Positions 39,861 to 50,233 of a stretch of DNA of 64,000 nt are shown piece after piece; the stretch's first letter is position 1; every line of letters starts with the position of its first letter. Under the pieces are notes generated by a model. That model did no database searches. It had not been told where the DNA came from and was given only the letters and a program-made list of their open reading frames with translations. A program made the position numbers and the translations under genes. Source of the stretch: Leptospira ilyithenensis (GTDB lineage: Bacteria > Spirochaetota > Leptospiria > Leptospirales > Leptospiraceae); contig NZ_RQHV01000049.1 of assembly GCF_004771005.1 (NCBI RefSeq), positions 1-64,000 on the forward strand, given 5' to 3'.

Positions 39861-40958
39861 TTAACTATTCACTCGAAAGTAAATTACATCTCCATCTTGG
39901 ACAATGTATTCTTTCCCTTCGATGCGAAGTTTTCCTTCTTCTTTGACTTTCGTCGCATCTCCGGTTCGGTCCAAATCTTCATAACGCATAACTTCCGCCC
40001 GGATGTATCCTTTTTCAAAATCGGAGTGAATCACGGAAGCTGCAATCGGTCCGGTGCTGGCTTTTGCAGTGGTCCAGGCTCTCACCTCTTCCACTCCTGC
40101 GGTAAAAAATGTAATCAAACCTAGAAGTTTATAGGAAGCCTGGATCATACGGGAAAGGCCCGATTCGGTTTCTCCTATCTCTTCCAAAAATGCGAGTTGG
40201 TCGTCTTTTTCCAAGCCCGAAATTTCTTCCTCAAAGCGACCACATAACACGACTACTTCGGCACCTTCTCTGGCTGCATAGTCTTTGATGGTTTTTACAT
40301 GAAGATTGTCCGTATTTTTTACATCCGAATCTAGAATGTTTGCAACGTATAATACGGGTTTAATTGTGATAAGATTGAATTTTTTAGCGATTTTGAGTTC
40401 ATCATCCGTCAATGAAACCGCCGCTGCACGCAGCCCTTTTTTCAAGCCTTCCAAAATCTTTTCCATTACGGATCCGATCTCTATCGCTTCTTTGTTTCCC
40501 GCTTTCGCGGATTTCGCTATTTTTTGGAATTGTTTTTCCAAACTGTCCAAATCTGCCAAAATCAATTCGTAATTGATAACGGTGATATCCTCGATAGGAT
40601 CCACTTTCCCGTGAACATGTGTTATGTTCTCATCTTCGAAAGCGCGAACCACATGGCAGATGGCTTCCACTTCCCGGATATGCGATAAAAACTGATTGCC
40701 GAGCCCCTCTCCCTGGCTTGCCCCTTTTACAAGACCGGCAATGTCGACAAATTCGATCGTGGTGGCTATTGTACGTTTCGGTTTATAAATCAAAGCAAGT
40801 CGTTCCAAACGCCTGTCGGGAACTTCCACAATACCTGTGTTTGGTTCAATGGTGCAAAACGGATAATTGGCCATTTGCGCGCCGGCTTTGGTCAATGCAT
40901 TAAAAATAGTCGATTTTCCAACGTTGGGCAAACCAACGATTCCACAATTCAATCCCAT
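39861..40958 (-). CDS. ychF: Redox-regulated ATPase YchF (Obg-like)
   Basis: The 365-residue OLA1/YchF P-loop protein has the G1 motif [19 protein letters not shown]3-like [12 protein letters not shown] and [12 protein letters not shown] in the switch region. The C-terminal TGS-like part contains [15 protein letters not shown] and ends [13 protein letters not shown]. YchF hydrolyses ATP, binds ribosomes and affects oxidative stress responses in other bacteria. The length matches the family. It stands alone on the minus strand between tetR and a small membrane protein gene. Confidence 0.97.
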   Translation of the reverse strand: MGLNCGIVGLPNVGKSTIFNALTKAGAQMANYPFCTIEPNTGIVEVPDRRLERLALIYKPKRTIATTIEFVDIAGLVKGASQGEGLGNQFLSHIREVEAICHVVRAFEDENITHVHGKVDPIEDITVINYELILADLDSLEKQFQKIAKSAKAGNKEAIEIGSVMEKILEGLKKGLRAAAVSLTDDELKIAKKFNLITIKPVLYVANILDSDVKNTDNLHVKTIKDYAAREGAEVVVLCGRFEEEISGLEKDDQLAFLEEIGETESGLSRMIQASYKLLGLITFFTAGVEEVRAWTTAKASTGPIAASVIHSDFEKGYIRAEVMRYEDLDRTGDATKVKEEGKLRIEGKEYIVQDGDVIYFRVNS

Positions 40959-41009
40959 ACGGATAGATTTTTCAGAGAGAGCAAGCGGACAAGGAAAAAT
41001 GTTTCCCGG

Positions 41010-41546
41010 TTAATTGAGTAAAAAACCGGTTTGAAAATAGGTATAAACCAAGTAAATAGAACCCAAACCCAATATAGCAATGTATTTGAAGAGATAAATC
41101 CAACCGATCCGTTTCCAAGGATACCTATCTTCCAATTTCATCCTGGTGATGATTTCGGGAACATTCATCTCCGATAGATTTTCAGGGATGGGATAGATTC
41201 CCATATCATGAAATGTATTTTCCAAAATGATTGCACGTTTGTCCGGGGAAAGAGAATCAAACACTTCGGTTTTTTCCGGACGAATCAGTTCCGTCAAAAT
41301 TTTAGGGATTTCAAAAAATTTGAAATGAATGATCCCTGAAAAGGAAGTGTACATCGCAAGATAATTGATAAGTACAATCAAGGGACTTGCAGTGTATTTC
41401 GAAGAAAACAACAAATATAGGAAAAGGCCAAGATACCCGAAGTAGATGTACTGTCTTATCTTTGAAATTTTTTTCTCAAATCTTCTTTCTTTCAAATAAC
41501 TTTCAAATGTCAAATCATCAGTTGAAGTTGCCATCTTACTATTCAA
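41010..41546 (-). CDS. Small membrane protein of unknown function
   Basis: The 178-residue protein has hydrophobic helices at about 33-50 (YFGYLGLFLYLLFS), 58-75 and 145-170 (YLFKYIAILGLGSIYLVYTY). A charged middle loop separates them. No family recognised. Its ATG overlaps the end of the pseudouridine synthase by 4 bases, so it is likely translated with it, but the partner relationship is probably only operonic. Confidence 0.65.
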   Translation of the reverse strand: MNSKMATSTDDLTFESYLKERRFEKKISKIRQYIYFGYLGLFLYLLFSSKYTASPLIVLINYLAMYTSFSGIIHFKFFEIPKILTELIRPEKTEVFDSLSPDKRAIILENTFHDMGIYPIPENLSEMNVPEIITRMKLEDRYPWKRIGWIYLFKYIAILGLGSIYLVYTYFQTGFLLN

Positions 41547-42232
41547 TCTGCTCTTTCCTCTAAGTATGATTCTGAAAAATAATGCAAAAATTCTTTCGGA
41601 ACCGAAGATCGAACTTGGATTTTATGATCCGGCGCATCTTCAAATTGGAATTTCCAGGAATGCAAAAACATTCGTTTCGGGTTTCCCTTCTTTGCATCTC
41701 CGTAAACTTCGTCTCCCAAAATGGGAAACCCTTCCTCGGAAATATGAATCCGAATCTGATGCCGCCTACCAGTAATTAGTTTGGCTGATCCCAGAAATAG
41801 TTTTTCTTTTTGCAAAATACCTAGAACTTTAAATTCAGTGATCGCTTTTTTCCCGCCACTTCTCACGGTCATCATCCGCATCTTTCCTTCCTTTAAAAAA
41901 GATTCCGTCCTTTTTTCCTTCCAATCGGGAATCCCGTGAGATATAAAAATATATTCCTTATCTGAAGTTTTTAACAGTTCATCCAAGTATACATTATCCG
42001 AATTTTCTTTTCCGAGAATTACGATCCCGCTTGTTCCGAAGTCCAAACGATTGACCGTTCTCAATTGTTTTAAGCCCAAGGCCTTTTGCAACAATCTGGT
42101 AAAATCCGGACGATTTGTATCTTTGGTTTCATGCACCGGAATTCCGGAAGGTTTGTCTGCGACGAGAAGTTGATCGTCTTCCCAAAGAACTTCCGTTTGA
42201 AAACCAAACCCGAGTTCTACGTTATAACGCAT
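41543..42232 (-). CDS. RluA-family RNA pseudouridine synthase
   Basis: The 229-residue protein has the RluA-type active-site block VNRLDFGTSGIVILGK, with catalytic Asp in RLD. The start of the fold reads LLVADKPSGIPVHETKD, and GRRHQIRIHISEEGFPILGD closes it. It isomerises uridine in rRNA or tRNA; which site is unknown. No S4 domain is present. The ATG at 42232 is used since the start at 42286 lies deep in the DUF2797 gene; the remaining overlap is 11 bases. Confidence 0.85.
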   Translation of the reverse strand: MRYNVELGFGFQTEVLWEDDQLLVADKPSGIPVHETKDTNRPDFTRLLQKALGLKQLRTVNRLDFGTSGIVILGKENSDNVYLDELLKTSDKEYIFISHGIPDWKEKRTESFLKEGKMRMMTVRSGGKKAITEFKVLGILQKEKLFLGSAKLITGRRHQIRIHISEEGFPILGDEVYGDAKKGNPKRMFLHSWKFQFEDAPDHKIQVRSSVPKEFLHYFSESYLEERAD

Positions 42233-43115
42233 GGAAGTCAGTCCGGTATCCGCCGTAACTGCGAATATTAATGACACCGTTTTCAAACAAAAGGTATTGT
42301 CCTTTGATTCCCACTAAAACATCTTCTATCGGTTTGGATTCTTCCAGTTTGTAGGATTTGATTTTTTTAGGATAAGAAAGAATCGGATATTGGATTTCGA
42401 CAATCTCCAGGGAAAGATCGGATTTCCAAACGATCTCTTTATTTTTGCCGACCTTCATATCCATTTCAAAACTTTGTTTCTCCAAATGGCGCAAAAACTT
42501 TTCCTTTTCTTTTTTTAAATCCATATCGGGCGGATCGCCTGCCACCATCTTTTGCCAAGTGGTTTTGTCCGGCAAAAAACCGGATAGATAGTTTTCGATG
42601 ATCCCAGCTTCTCTACGGGATTCCACTTCCATAAGTGGAACTGCAAACCGAGCCCCTTGGTCCACCCAACGGTTGCTAACCGGATTTTCTTTTGTGATTC
42701 CTACTTTCAATCCGCTTGAGTTTGCAAAGTAAACAGTGTGTTTTTTAAAACAATTAGTATCGCCCCATTCCGGTTCCCGACAGGTTCCTTTATGATGATG
42801 ACAGGTTTCGGGACGCATAATACAAAGATCATTGCAAGCCTTTGTGGAAAAACAGTTAAAACAACTGCCTTGGTTGAATGATTTGCTAGTGAGTTTGCCG
42901 CAGTCCACACAACGGATTTTCCCATTGGTGGAAAGATGGAGTTTTTTTCCGATCCAGGAATTGATTGTAAAATCGGATAAGTTTTCTATGGCTTCCGATT
43001 TTTCAGGTCTTCTGGATTCAGCTTCGTCGGCATAGGTAGCATAACACCACTTATACTGGACTGGCGCAAGTCCTTCGTGTTCCATCATTCTCAGATAACC
43101 GATCATTTGTTTCAT
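42222..43115 (-). CDS. DUF2797 zinc-ribbon and GIY-YIG-like protein
   Basis: The 297-residue protein matches the DUF2797 plan. A cysteine-rich zinc-binding part comes first (RCVDCGKLTSKSFNQGSCFN, then ACNDLCIMRPETCHHHKG). A region starting VYFANSSGLKVGITKENPVS follows, with WVDQGARFAVPLMEVESR; this part resembles a GIY-YIG nuclease fold. Biochemical function has not been established to my knowledge. It overlaps the pseudouridine synthase downstream by 11 bases and the exported protein upstream by 4. Confidence 0.82.
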   Translation of the reverse strand: MKQMIGYLRMMEHEGLAPVQYKWCYATYADEAESRRPEKSEAIENLSDFTINSWIGKKLHLSTNGKIRCVDCGKLTSKSFNQGSCFNCFSTKACNDLCIMRPETCHHHKGTCREPEWGDTNCFKKHTVYFANSSGLKVGITKENPVSNRWVDQGARFAVPLMEVESRREAGIIENYLSGFLPDKTTWQKMVAGDPPDMDLKKEKEKFLRHLEKQSFEMDMKVGKNKEIVWKSDLSLEIVEIQYPILSYPKKIKSYKLEESKPIEDVLVGIKGQYLLFENGVINIRSYGGYRTDFHAL

Positions 43116-43732
43116 TTTTTTAAAAAACTGAGTTCTTTTCCACCGATGGGAAAGGAGTCTGAATCCAATTTCAGTATGACAATCCCCATGAGAGTGAGTT
43201 TACCTGAATTCGTTTCCCATTTGAATACGATCACTTCCTCTTTAAAATGATAATGGGATATAAATCCGCTCGGTTGATAGAAAAGTTTGAGAGTTTCCTC
43301 CCCTTCTCCGAACAAAACCACCTTGCCGTTTTGATTGGGGGATTTTGTTTTGGAAAGCAATACCATCACCCTTCCACCTAATTCATGCTCTTCGATAACT
43401 TCAGGATCTACGGATTCTGCATCTTCAATTTTTTTCTTATCGTCGATGACGATCAAATCCTCGTCCCAACTGAGCAAACTGCAAGGAAAATCTCCGGGCA
43501 ATTCGGGAAACTCACCGTTGCAAGGAACATATTTCACTTCTCTTGATTCGGTGAACGGGTAATCCCTGGTGATCGTGGAGCGAATGGTTGCAAAAGCAAT
43601 TTTTTTCAATTTGGATGAAAACTGTTTTTTAGGAATCGGGTTGAATTTGGCAACTTCGTTCGGTGTTGCGAAATTCGGACTGATCCAAATCCCCAGAATG
43701 AGTGAAAATAAAATCTTTTTTTTAAAAATCAT
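43112..43732 (-). CDS. Exported protein of unknown function
   Basis: The 206-residue protein has a signal peptide (KKKILFSLILGIWISPNFA). The mature part is polar and beta-rich with two cysteines (VPCNGEFPELPGDFPC). No domain recognised. A 4-base overlap with the DUF2797 gene downstream and a 14-base gap from the NamZ-like gene upstream place it inside the same operon. Confidence 0.6.
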   Translation of the reverse strand: MIFKKKILFSLILGIWISPNFATPNEVAKFNPIPKKQFSSKLKKIAFATIRSTITRDYPFTESREVKYVPCNGEFPELPGDFPCSLLSWDEDLIVIDDKKKIEDAESVDPEVIEEHELGGRVMVLLSKTKSPNQNGKVVLFGEGEETLKLFYQPSGFISHYHFKEEVIVFKWETNSGKLTLMGIVILKLDSDSFPIGGKELSFLKK

Positions 43733-43746
43733 AAGTTCCTTCCCGG

Positions 43747-44988
43747 TTAATAAAGAAGATAAGGTTCGATTCTTTTTTTCTCATCGGCTTCCGATTTTAT
43801 AAATGAAGAGTGAAACTCGGAATAAGTTTTACCTTCGCCTATTGCCGTTCGAAAATGTTCATTGCCCCAAAGCTGGTCCACCCAGTAATTCGCACTTCCC
43901 TTATTCCATTTGAAATCTTTCGGATAAGTTTCTTTCATAAGCCGTATCAACTCGTATGCAAGCTCGATCGGATCATAATCCGCTCTCACTAAATTCATAC
44001 GTAAGCCGCTAGTGATCTTTCCCTTATGAGGCCCGAAGGTGGGCTTGAAAAACACCGGAGTAAAATAATAGGACTTGGATATTTCTCCCAATTTTTTGGA
44101 AAGAATCTCGGGATCAATCATCCAGGGGGCACCGAAATAGACAAAAGGAGCTTGAGTTCCCCGCCCGACGGAAACATTCACACCTTCCAGCATTACTAGT
44201 GCCATATAATTTCTGGCGGATTCCACCATAGGTAGATTAGGTGAAGGTGTCACCCAAGGAAGACCTGTGTCTTCAAAGTACTGATTTCTTTGATAACCGG
44301 ATACGGGAACTACCTGCAAATTCACGGAATCGGAAAGAAATTCCTTATTATAAAACAAGGCGGATTCGCCCAATGTCATTCCTGAAATCAAAAGAGATGG
44401 AAATTCACCCGCAAAGTTCAAATGTTTCGGACTCATCTTTTCTCCTTTTGGAGGAAGATGCATGGCAGTATGGATATGATCCAAAACAATAAATTTCGTT
44501 TTGGATTTTCCAATACCGTCAAGAAGACGTTTGAGAACACTTACGTACGTATAACATCTCATTCCCACATCCTGCACATCGAACAGAACCACGTCCACTT
44601 CGTTCAAAAGTACACGAAGATCGGAATCTTTGATACGATAGATATGATACAATGGCCTGTTGAAGGTAGAGTCCATAGTAACAGGAGTTTGGCTAAATTC
44701 TTCTTCTAATCCTAGAAATCCGTGTTCCAAACCGATCAGATGTTCCAAAATAACTTGGTTCTTTTCAAATTCGCGGATGATTTTCCCGGGGTTGTTTCCA
44801 ATACCAGAGGGGTTCGTCACAAGCATCACCTTCTTTCCCGAGAGAGTGGGAAGGATCGATGAGTAAAAAATTTCACTAGACGGAATTAACTTCGAATCCT
44901 GGGGGTGAACCCGGAACTGAGGAACAGTGTTTCCTTGACAAGCGGCCAAAATAAAGAGAGCGGAAAACCTAAAAAAGTATTTGGTCAT
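43747..44988 (-). CDS. namZ: NamZ-like lipoprotein (DUF1343 exo-N-acetylmuramidase family)
   Basis: The 413-residue protein carries a lipoprotein signal (FILAACQG, Cys17). It then has the DUF1343 signatures MLVTNPSGIG, GLEHGFLGLEEEF, VVLFDVQDVGMRCYTYVSVL, FIVLDHIH and FPSLLISGMTLGESAL. Studied members cleave N-acetylmuramic acid from the non-reducing end of peptidoglycan fragments. The lipid anchor would place it in the periplasm facing the wall. It heads the minus-strand group ending with the membrane protein at 41 kb and is divergent from the FlgT-like lipoprotein. Confidence 0.83.
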   Translation of the reverse strand: MTKYFFRFSALFILAACQGNTVPQFRVHPQDSKLIPSSEIFYSSILPTLSGKKVMLVTNPSGIGNNPGKIIREFEKNQVILEHLIGLEHGFLGLEEEFSQTPVTMDSTFNRPLYHIYRIKDSDLRVLLNEVDVVLFDVQDVGMRCYTYVSVLKRLLDGIGKSKTKFIVLDHIHTAMHLPPKGEKMSPKHLNFAGEFPSLLISGMTLGESALFYNKEFLSDSVNLQVVPVSGYQRNQYFEDTGLPWVTPSPNLPMVESARNYMALVMLEGVNVSVGRGTQAPFVYFGAPWMIDPEILSKKLGEISKSYYFTPVFFKPTFGPHKGKITSGLRMNLVRADYDPIELAYELIRLMKETYPKDFKWNKGSANYWVDQLWGNEHFRTAIGEGKTYSEFHSSFIKSEADEKKRIEPYLLY

Positions 44989-45040
44989 GTAAGTAGAAGA
45001 TTATACTATATGGCAAATCTTCAAGGAGAATTGCTTCCTT

Positions 45041-46267
45041 ATGTCGAAACGACCTAAACTGAATTTCCCGATATCTGTCTTTTTGGTTCTTTTGCTCGGT
45101 TGTACGAGCGGTGCCTCTGCTCAAAAATCAGAAAAATTACCCGAAAACGTGGTAACTGCAATGGGAGAGGCTCCCATTTACCAGGGGGATCTGGCCCTTG
45201 CCCGTAACAAGGCTTTGAAAGATGCAAAACTCAATGCAATCCGCAAACTCATCGGAGAGCAGATCACGGAAAAATCGGGAGTTGCCGACGGTCAGTCCCT
45301 AGGAACCAAACTCTACGGGAAAACGGACGCGTTCGTAAAAAAATACGATATCATCAGCGAAGAAAACTGGAAATTGGATACCCAAGACATGATCCGGTTG
45401 AACGTTCGTTGCGAAGTGGAAGCCACCAAACTTTCCACTGCTGTGGACCAATTATTGGATGATGTGGGCAATCCCAGAATCGCAGTACTCATCCAAACTA
45501 CTATCAATGGAAAATCTTTTCCTATCGGTTCCGCTACCAATATCGCCGAAGCGGAGTTAATCGAAAAACTGAGAAACAAAGGAAACAAAGTCGTAGACAG
45601 CTCTCAACTAACAGCACTACTTCGAAAGAACCCCGCTCTGGCAAAACTGGATCTGACTTCCGTGGAAGAAGGCAGTCCTCTTCTTTCTTTAGCGCAAGAT
45701 GCAGGTGCGGAAGTGCTTATCATCGGACAGGTAAATACCACGGACCAAAAACCAATCGTACTGCCCGGCGGGAAAAAAACAGATTTTTTAAGTTCGGCGG
45801 CAACCGGACCTTACCGGATCATTCAACTTTGGGGAGATGGGAAAATTTTCGGTTCAGGATCTCATGAAGGAAGAGGTGCGGACATTACTCAGGAAGTTTC
45901 CAGGGAACAAGCAGTCAAAGATTGGTCAAAAGTGGTTTCCGACAAATCCGCAAAACAAATCAAAGACGAGTGGTTCAAACTTACCGAACAAAATACAATC
46001 ATCCTCAAGTTTAAAGGATTGGATTTGGAAACTGCCATTGGTTTCAAAAACGATCTGATGGAATACACTTCCGTAAAACAGATCAATGACCGCAAAACAG
46101 ATGCAAGTGGCTCTGAATGGGAACTCACCTATCCGGGAAAAGAAACCATGTTTGCGGAAGAGTTGATGTATAAAAAAGACTCCAGCTTCAAATTCCTTGC
46201 GACCAAAACCTTGAATATCATAGGTTCCAAACGCGGAGTGGTAGAAGCGGTTTTTCAAAATCGTTAA
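45041..46267 (+). CDS. Lipoprotein with FlgT/LPP20-like region
   Basis: The 408-residue protein has a lipobox LLGC (Cys21). The mature N-terminal part (VVTAMGEAPIYQGDLALARN and KALKDAKLNAIRKLIGEQIT) is a FlgT/LPP20-like helix-sheet unit. An IAVLIQTTING segment then resembles CsgG/FlgT middle domains. AAGGAG precedes the ATG. In other bacteria such proteins stabilise outer-membrane or flagellar assemblies; in spirochaetes with periplasmic flagella the role is open. Single gene, 52 bases from the divergent muramidase gene and 33 bases before the kinase. Confidence 0.65.
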   Translation: MSKRPKLNFPISVFLVLLLGCTSGASAQKSEKLPENVVTAMGEAPIYQGDLALARNKALKDAKLNAIRKLIGEQITEKSGVADGQSLGTKLYGKTDAFVKKYDIISEENWKLDTQDMIRLNVRCEVEATKLSTAVDQLLDDVGNPRIAVLIQTTINGKSFPIGSATNIAEAELIEKLRNKGNKVVDSSQLTALLRKNPALAKLDLTSVEEGSPLLSLAQDAGAEVLIIGQVNTTDQKPIVLPGGKKTDFLSSAATGPYRIIQLWGDGKIFGSGSHEGRGADITQEVSREQAVKDWSKVVSDKSAKQIKDEWFKLTEQNTIILKFKGLDLETAIGFKNDLMEYTSVKQINDRKTDASGSEWELTYPGKETMFAEELMYKKDSSFKFLATKTLNIIGSKRGVVEAVFQNR

Positions 46268-46300
46268 GTTTCTTTTTTAGACTTTAATCAACAACAAAGA

Positions 46301-48379
46301 ATGTCCTGGATCAGTATCATTCCGTTTTTTGCCTTCTTAATCGGAGGCTTCAATGGAATGGTCGCCTGGAGAAACAGAAACATTCCCGGATCACTTCCGT
46401 TTTTGGGAATCATCACTGGAATTATCATTTATTCTTTCGGATATCTGATAGAGCTCAACTGCGAAACCGTCGAACAGGCGCTCTTCTGGGACAATATCCA
46501 ATTCATAGGCACCGATCTCTTAATCTTATTTCCGCCTCTTCTTATCCTAGCTTTGGTAGGAAAATGGAACAATTACACAAAGCCGATATTAATACCATTA
46601 ATTGCATTTATTCTAATAAACCAATATATTGTTTGGTTTTTCCCGGACTTGGTCCGGAGCAATTTTAAATTAATCCATAACGAATTAGGAATATTTTTCC
46701 AATACAAATGGGAAATATGGATGAATATCAATGCGGGATTTGCATTATTCGTATTGCTTCTGTCTTCCGTCATCCTCCTTTATTTCGGATTTTCCACGAG
46801 AGGTTTTTTCAAAAGACAGATTTTGATCGTAATGATAGGACTGTGGTTGCCTTTTTCCACGGGAGTAATGACTTCTTTCGGGCTCGTACCTTATATCAAT
46901 CCGCAACTGGATCTGTCCCCTCTTTCTTTTTCCATAGCAAATATCATTTGGGCTTTGGGATTTTATCATATCCGTTTCTTTGATTTGATTCCTCTTGCAA
47001 GGGATGCCATATTTGAAAATCTAAAAGATACATTGCTTGTAACAGATGATAAGTGGAACGTCCTGGATGCAAATCGGTCCGCTTTTTCCTTATTTGAAAA
47101 CGGTTTTGGAAGTATCATAGCAAGCTCCGTTTCTTCGATCTCTCCCGATTTGCATAATTTGTTATATACAATGAAAATCAATAATTGGAAGGAAGGAGAA
47201 TGGACAAAGGATTTTAAAGGTGAAAATAGAACCTTTATCGTTTCCACCCAAGATGTGTTCAAACAAAAAAGCATCTATCATACCATTATCCTAAAAGACA
47301 TTACAGAAAGCAAACTGGCATTTCAACGAACAGAGATTATACGAAAGCAGAAGGACGAACTGGAAGAAGCGATAAACAATTTGAAAAAAGCGCAAAACCA
47401 ATTGATCTTGTCGGAGAAAATGGCAAGTCTGGGAAATTTGGTATCCGGGATCGCTCATGAAATCAATAATCCGATTGCTGCCATTCAAGCGACCAATCAT
47501 ATCAATTCCGAAAGTTTGAAATCGTTTCCGAACGTCATACTAAATGCGATTGATTCTTTCAGACAACTCACTCCGGAGGACATTCAAAATCTACATATCC
47601 TAATCAGTCAGATTCCAACAGATCTTCAAAATCTGGTAGGAAATGATTTTAGAATCCGAAGACAACACTTAAGCAACGAATTACAAAAACTTGGGATCAA
47701 AAATCCTTTCGATATTGCAGAAGATATGATTGCTGTTGGGATTTATGAGATCCCGGAACAATGTTATTATTTATTACAAGAGCCAAAATTCAAACCTGCA
47801 GTCGACTTTACACTTAGATGTCTTTCCGTATACAGCGGGGCAAAACTAATCGAGTTTGCCGTAGTTCGTACTTCAAAAATCATCTATTCTCTCCGCAACT
47901 TTATTCATAGCAATCCGAATGCGGCAAAGACACCTATCAAAGTTTCCGACTCGTTGGAAACGGTGATCACTCTTTATCAAAATCTTTGGAAAAGAGGAAT
48001 TGAAATTGTCCGTAATTTTTCCTATGATCCTGAGATCGACGGATACTACGATGATCTGCTCCAACTTTGGACAAACCTGATTCAGAATGCCTTGCAAGCG
48101 ATGAATTATCGGGGTAAACTGATATTGGCTCTAAAAGAGGAATCAAGGAGCACAAAACAATATTTAGGTGTTGAAATAGAAGATACAGGCCCGGGAATCC
48201 CCGATTCGATTCGGGATAAAATCTTCGAACCATTTTTTACAACCAAACCCTTAGGCGAAGGAACGGGGCTTGGACTCGACATTGTTCAAAAAATTACAGG
48301 AAAACACGAAGGAATTTTGGAATTGGAAACAAAACCTGGCAGAACCGTATTTAGGATTTTGTTACCGCTATCGTCCTAA
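46301..48379 (+). CDS. 7TM sensor histidine kinase with an expanded dimerisation region
   Basis: The 692-residue protein has about seven N-terminal helices (1-225; HisKA_7TM-like), a PAS-like part (about 235-335) and a coiled linker. The H-box is [14 protein letters not shown] (His386). HATPase_c then has N-box [12 protein letters not shown] (Asn596), [10 protein letters not shown] and [10 protein letters not shown]. Between His386 and the N-box are 210 residues, roughly 90 more than usual; the extra part includes [17 protein letters not shown]. No response regulator is adjacent. Its last bases overlap the convergent kefC by 4. Confidence 0.88.
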   Translation: MSWISIIPFFAFLIGGFNGMVAWRNRNIPGSLPFLGIITGIIIYSFGYLIELNCETVEQALFWDNIQFIGTDLLILFPPLLILALVGKWNNYTKPILIPLIAFILINQYIVWFFPDLVRSNFKLIHNELGIFFQYKWEIWMNINAGFALFVLLLSSVILLYFGFSTRGFFKRQILIVMIGLWLPFSTGVMTSFGLVPYINPQLDLSPLSFSIANIIWALGFYHIRFFDLIPLARDAIFENLKDTLLVTDDKWNVLDANRSAFSLFENGFGSIIASSVSSISPDLHNLLYTMKINNWKEGEWTKDFKGENRTFIVSTQDVFKQKSIYHTIILKDITESKLAFQRTEIIRKQKDELEEAINNLKKAQNQLILSEKMASLGNLVSGIAHEINNPIAAIQATNHINSESLKSFPNVILNAIDSFRQLTPEDIQNLHILISQIPTDLQNLVGNDFRIRRQHLSNELQKLGIKNPFDIAEDMIAVGIYEIPEQCYYLLQEPKFKPAVDFTLRCLSVYSGAKLIEFAVVRTSKIIYSLRNFIHSNPNAAKTPIKVSDSLETVITLYQNLWKRGIEIVRNFSYDPEIDGYYDDLLQLWTNLIQNALQAMNYRGKLILALKEESRSTKQYLGVEIEDTGPGIPDSIRDKIFEPFFTTKPLGEGTGLGLDIVQKITGKHEGILELETKPGRTVFRILLPLSS

Positions 48380-50232
48380 GACCTCTCTATCTCGCCCCAA
48401 TCTTCTTCGAAAACTTCATCTTCTTCCTCGTCAACTTTCATGAGTCTTTCCAATTCGGCATTTCTCTGTTTCGCCAAACTAATATATGTTTTGCGATCTG
48501 CCCTATGCTCAAACAATTCGTGAAATGTATCCTCGTCGTGTTTCATAAAAGTTTGTGCGGAAACTTCCGCTTGGTAAGCCCGATAACCCAATAGACGAAG
48601 CGCATCCACACCCAAACGTATCGCTGTTTCCCTTGTCTCCCGGTAAATGCGATGGGCGCCCAACTCTTTTAAGATATATGCCTCTTCCCTATCCCCCGCC
48701 CTTGCTAAAATCTCCAAATGAGGAAAATGTTTTTGGGCAGTTCGGATCAGATCCTCTTGTTTTTCCAAGCTGTCCATACTTGCGATCAGAATCTTTGCTC
48801 TTTCCGCACCTGCGGAATACAAAAGATCGTGTCTTGTCGCATCTCCGAAGTACACTTTAAAATCGAAACTCTTCAACATATCCACTCGTGAAGCGTCGTC
48901 ATCAAGAACCGTAATCCCTACTTTATTGGCTCGAAGGAACCGACCAAGCATGTTTCCGAATTTGCCATATCCGGCAACGATGATTGCATTTTCCTCTCCA
49001 TGAATCTTGTCCGCTTCTCTTTTGGGAGAGGTCCTGTCTTCTAACTTCGATTTGAACAATTTTTCATAGATCAGTAAAAAAATAGGTGTGGATGCCATAC
49101 TGATAGCAACCGCAGCAACCATAAGAGAAACTTTCTCTTTAGGTAGAATTCCGTTTTCTTCCGAATAACCGAACAATACGAAGGAAAACTCACCTACTTG
49201 AGATAAGGCGATGGAAAAATAAAGGTTCTGATCCAATGGCAAACGAAAAGAAAGTCCCAAAGAAAAAAGTACAAGTGCTTTTACAAATAACACTGCAAAT
49301 ACGATACCAAAAACAAAGATGGGATTTTGAACTACGACGGCGATATTCATGGAAGCTCCGACGCTTAGAAAAAAAAGCCCGAGTAACAATCCTTTGAACG
49401 GATCCAAATCACTCTCCAATTCATGTCGAAACTCGCTTGTGGCAAGAACCACTCCCGCAAGAAAAGTTCCGAGAGCCGGAGACAAACCGATTGCACTCAT
49501 AAGAAGCGCAATTCCTATCACCAACAGTAAACTTGCTCCTGTGAAAACTTCACGAAGACCGGTGGATGCCAAAATGCGAAACAGAGGACTGAGGAGATAC
49601 TTTCCTGCCAATATGATAGATACAACGACGGAAATAACAATCAATGCCTGCATCCAACCAGGATAGTGATGGATCAGACTTGATCCGTGCTCTGCCCCAC
49701 CTTCCTGTCCTGGATCGGCAAGCAGAGGAAAAATGGCCAATATGGGAATCACCGCCATATCCTGAAATAATAGAACGGAAAAAGAAGCCTGCCCAGATAA
49801 GGTTTTCATCAATCCTTTTTCTTTTAATGTCTGTAATACGATGGCGGTGGAAGATAAGGATAAAATCAAACCGAGTGCCAATGATTGTTTGAATTCCAAA
49901 TCGAAAAAACAACTTAAGGAAGTCATGATGACAGTTGTTAATAGCAGCTGCAATCCACCCAAACCCAAAAGCCAATACTTCAGCCGCCAAAGCAAAGTTA
50001 GCTCCAGTTCCAAACCGATAACGAAAAGCATCATCACTACGCCGAATTCTGCGAAATGCAACATATCCTGGCCTTCGGAACCGACAAAACCGAGTACTGC
50101 GGGACCGATGACAATGCCTGCAAGAAGATAACCTAAAACGGATCCCAATCCTAATCTTTGGGCGATAGGGACGATGACGATGGCCGCGCTTAAATAAACT
50201 AACGCTTGTATAAAAAAATCAGCATCATTCAT
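48376..50232 (-). CDS. kefC: KefC-type potassium/proton antiporter with TrkA-N domain
   Basis: The 618-residue protein has about twelve membrane helices of the CPA2 Na/H exchanger fold (residues 1-385; LGYLLAGIVIGPAVLGFV; LALGLILSLSSTAIVLQTL; FLAGVVLATSEFRHELESD). A cytosolic Rossmann TrkA-N domain follows (IIVAGYGKFGNMLGRFLRA; FGDATRHDLLYSAGA). Such systems exchange potassium for protons and are gated by glutathione adducts in E. coli. The flavodoxin-like KefF homologue is encoded one base upstream on the same strand, the classical partner. Gating ligand here is unproven. Confidence 0.9.
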   Translation of the reverse strand: MNDADFFIQALVYLSAAIVIVPIAQRLGLGSVLGYLLAGIVIGPAVLGFVGSEGQDMLHFAEFGVVMMLFVIGLELELTLLWRLKYWLLGLGGLQLLLTTVIMTSLSCFFDLEFKQSLALGLILSLSSTAIVLQTLKEKGLMKTLSGQASFSVLLFQDMAVIPILAIFPLLADPGQEGGAEHGSSLIHHYPGWMQALIVISVVVSIILAGKYLLSPLFRILASTGLREVFTGASLLLVIGIALLMSAIGLSPALGTFLAGVVLATSEFRHELESDLDPFKGLLLGLFFLSVGASMNIAVVVQNPIFVFGIVFAVLFVKALVLFSLGLSFRLPLDQNLYFSIALSQVGEFSFVLFGYSEENGILPKEKVSLMVAAVAISMASTPIFLLIYEKLFKSKLEDRTSPKREADKIHGEENAIIVAGYGKFGNMLGRFLRANKVGITVLDDDASRVDMLKSFDFKVYFGDATRHDLLYSAGAERAKILIASMDSLEKQEDLIRTAQKHFPHLEILARAGDREEAYILKELGAHRIYRETRETAIRLGVDALRLLGYRAYQAEVSAQTFMKHDEDTFHELFEHRADRKTYISLAKQRNAELERLMKVDEEEDEVFEEDWGEIERS

Positions 50233-50233
50233 A

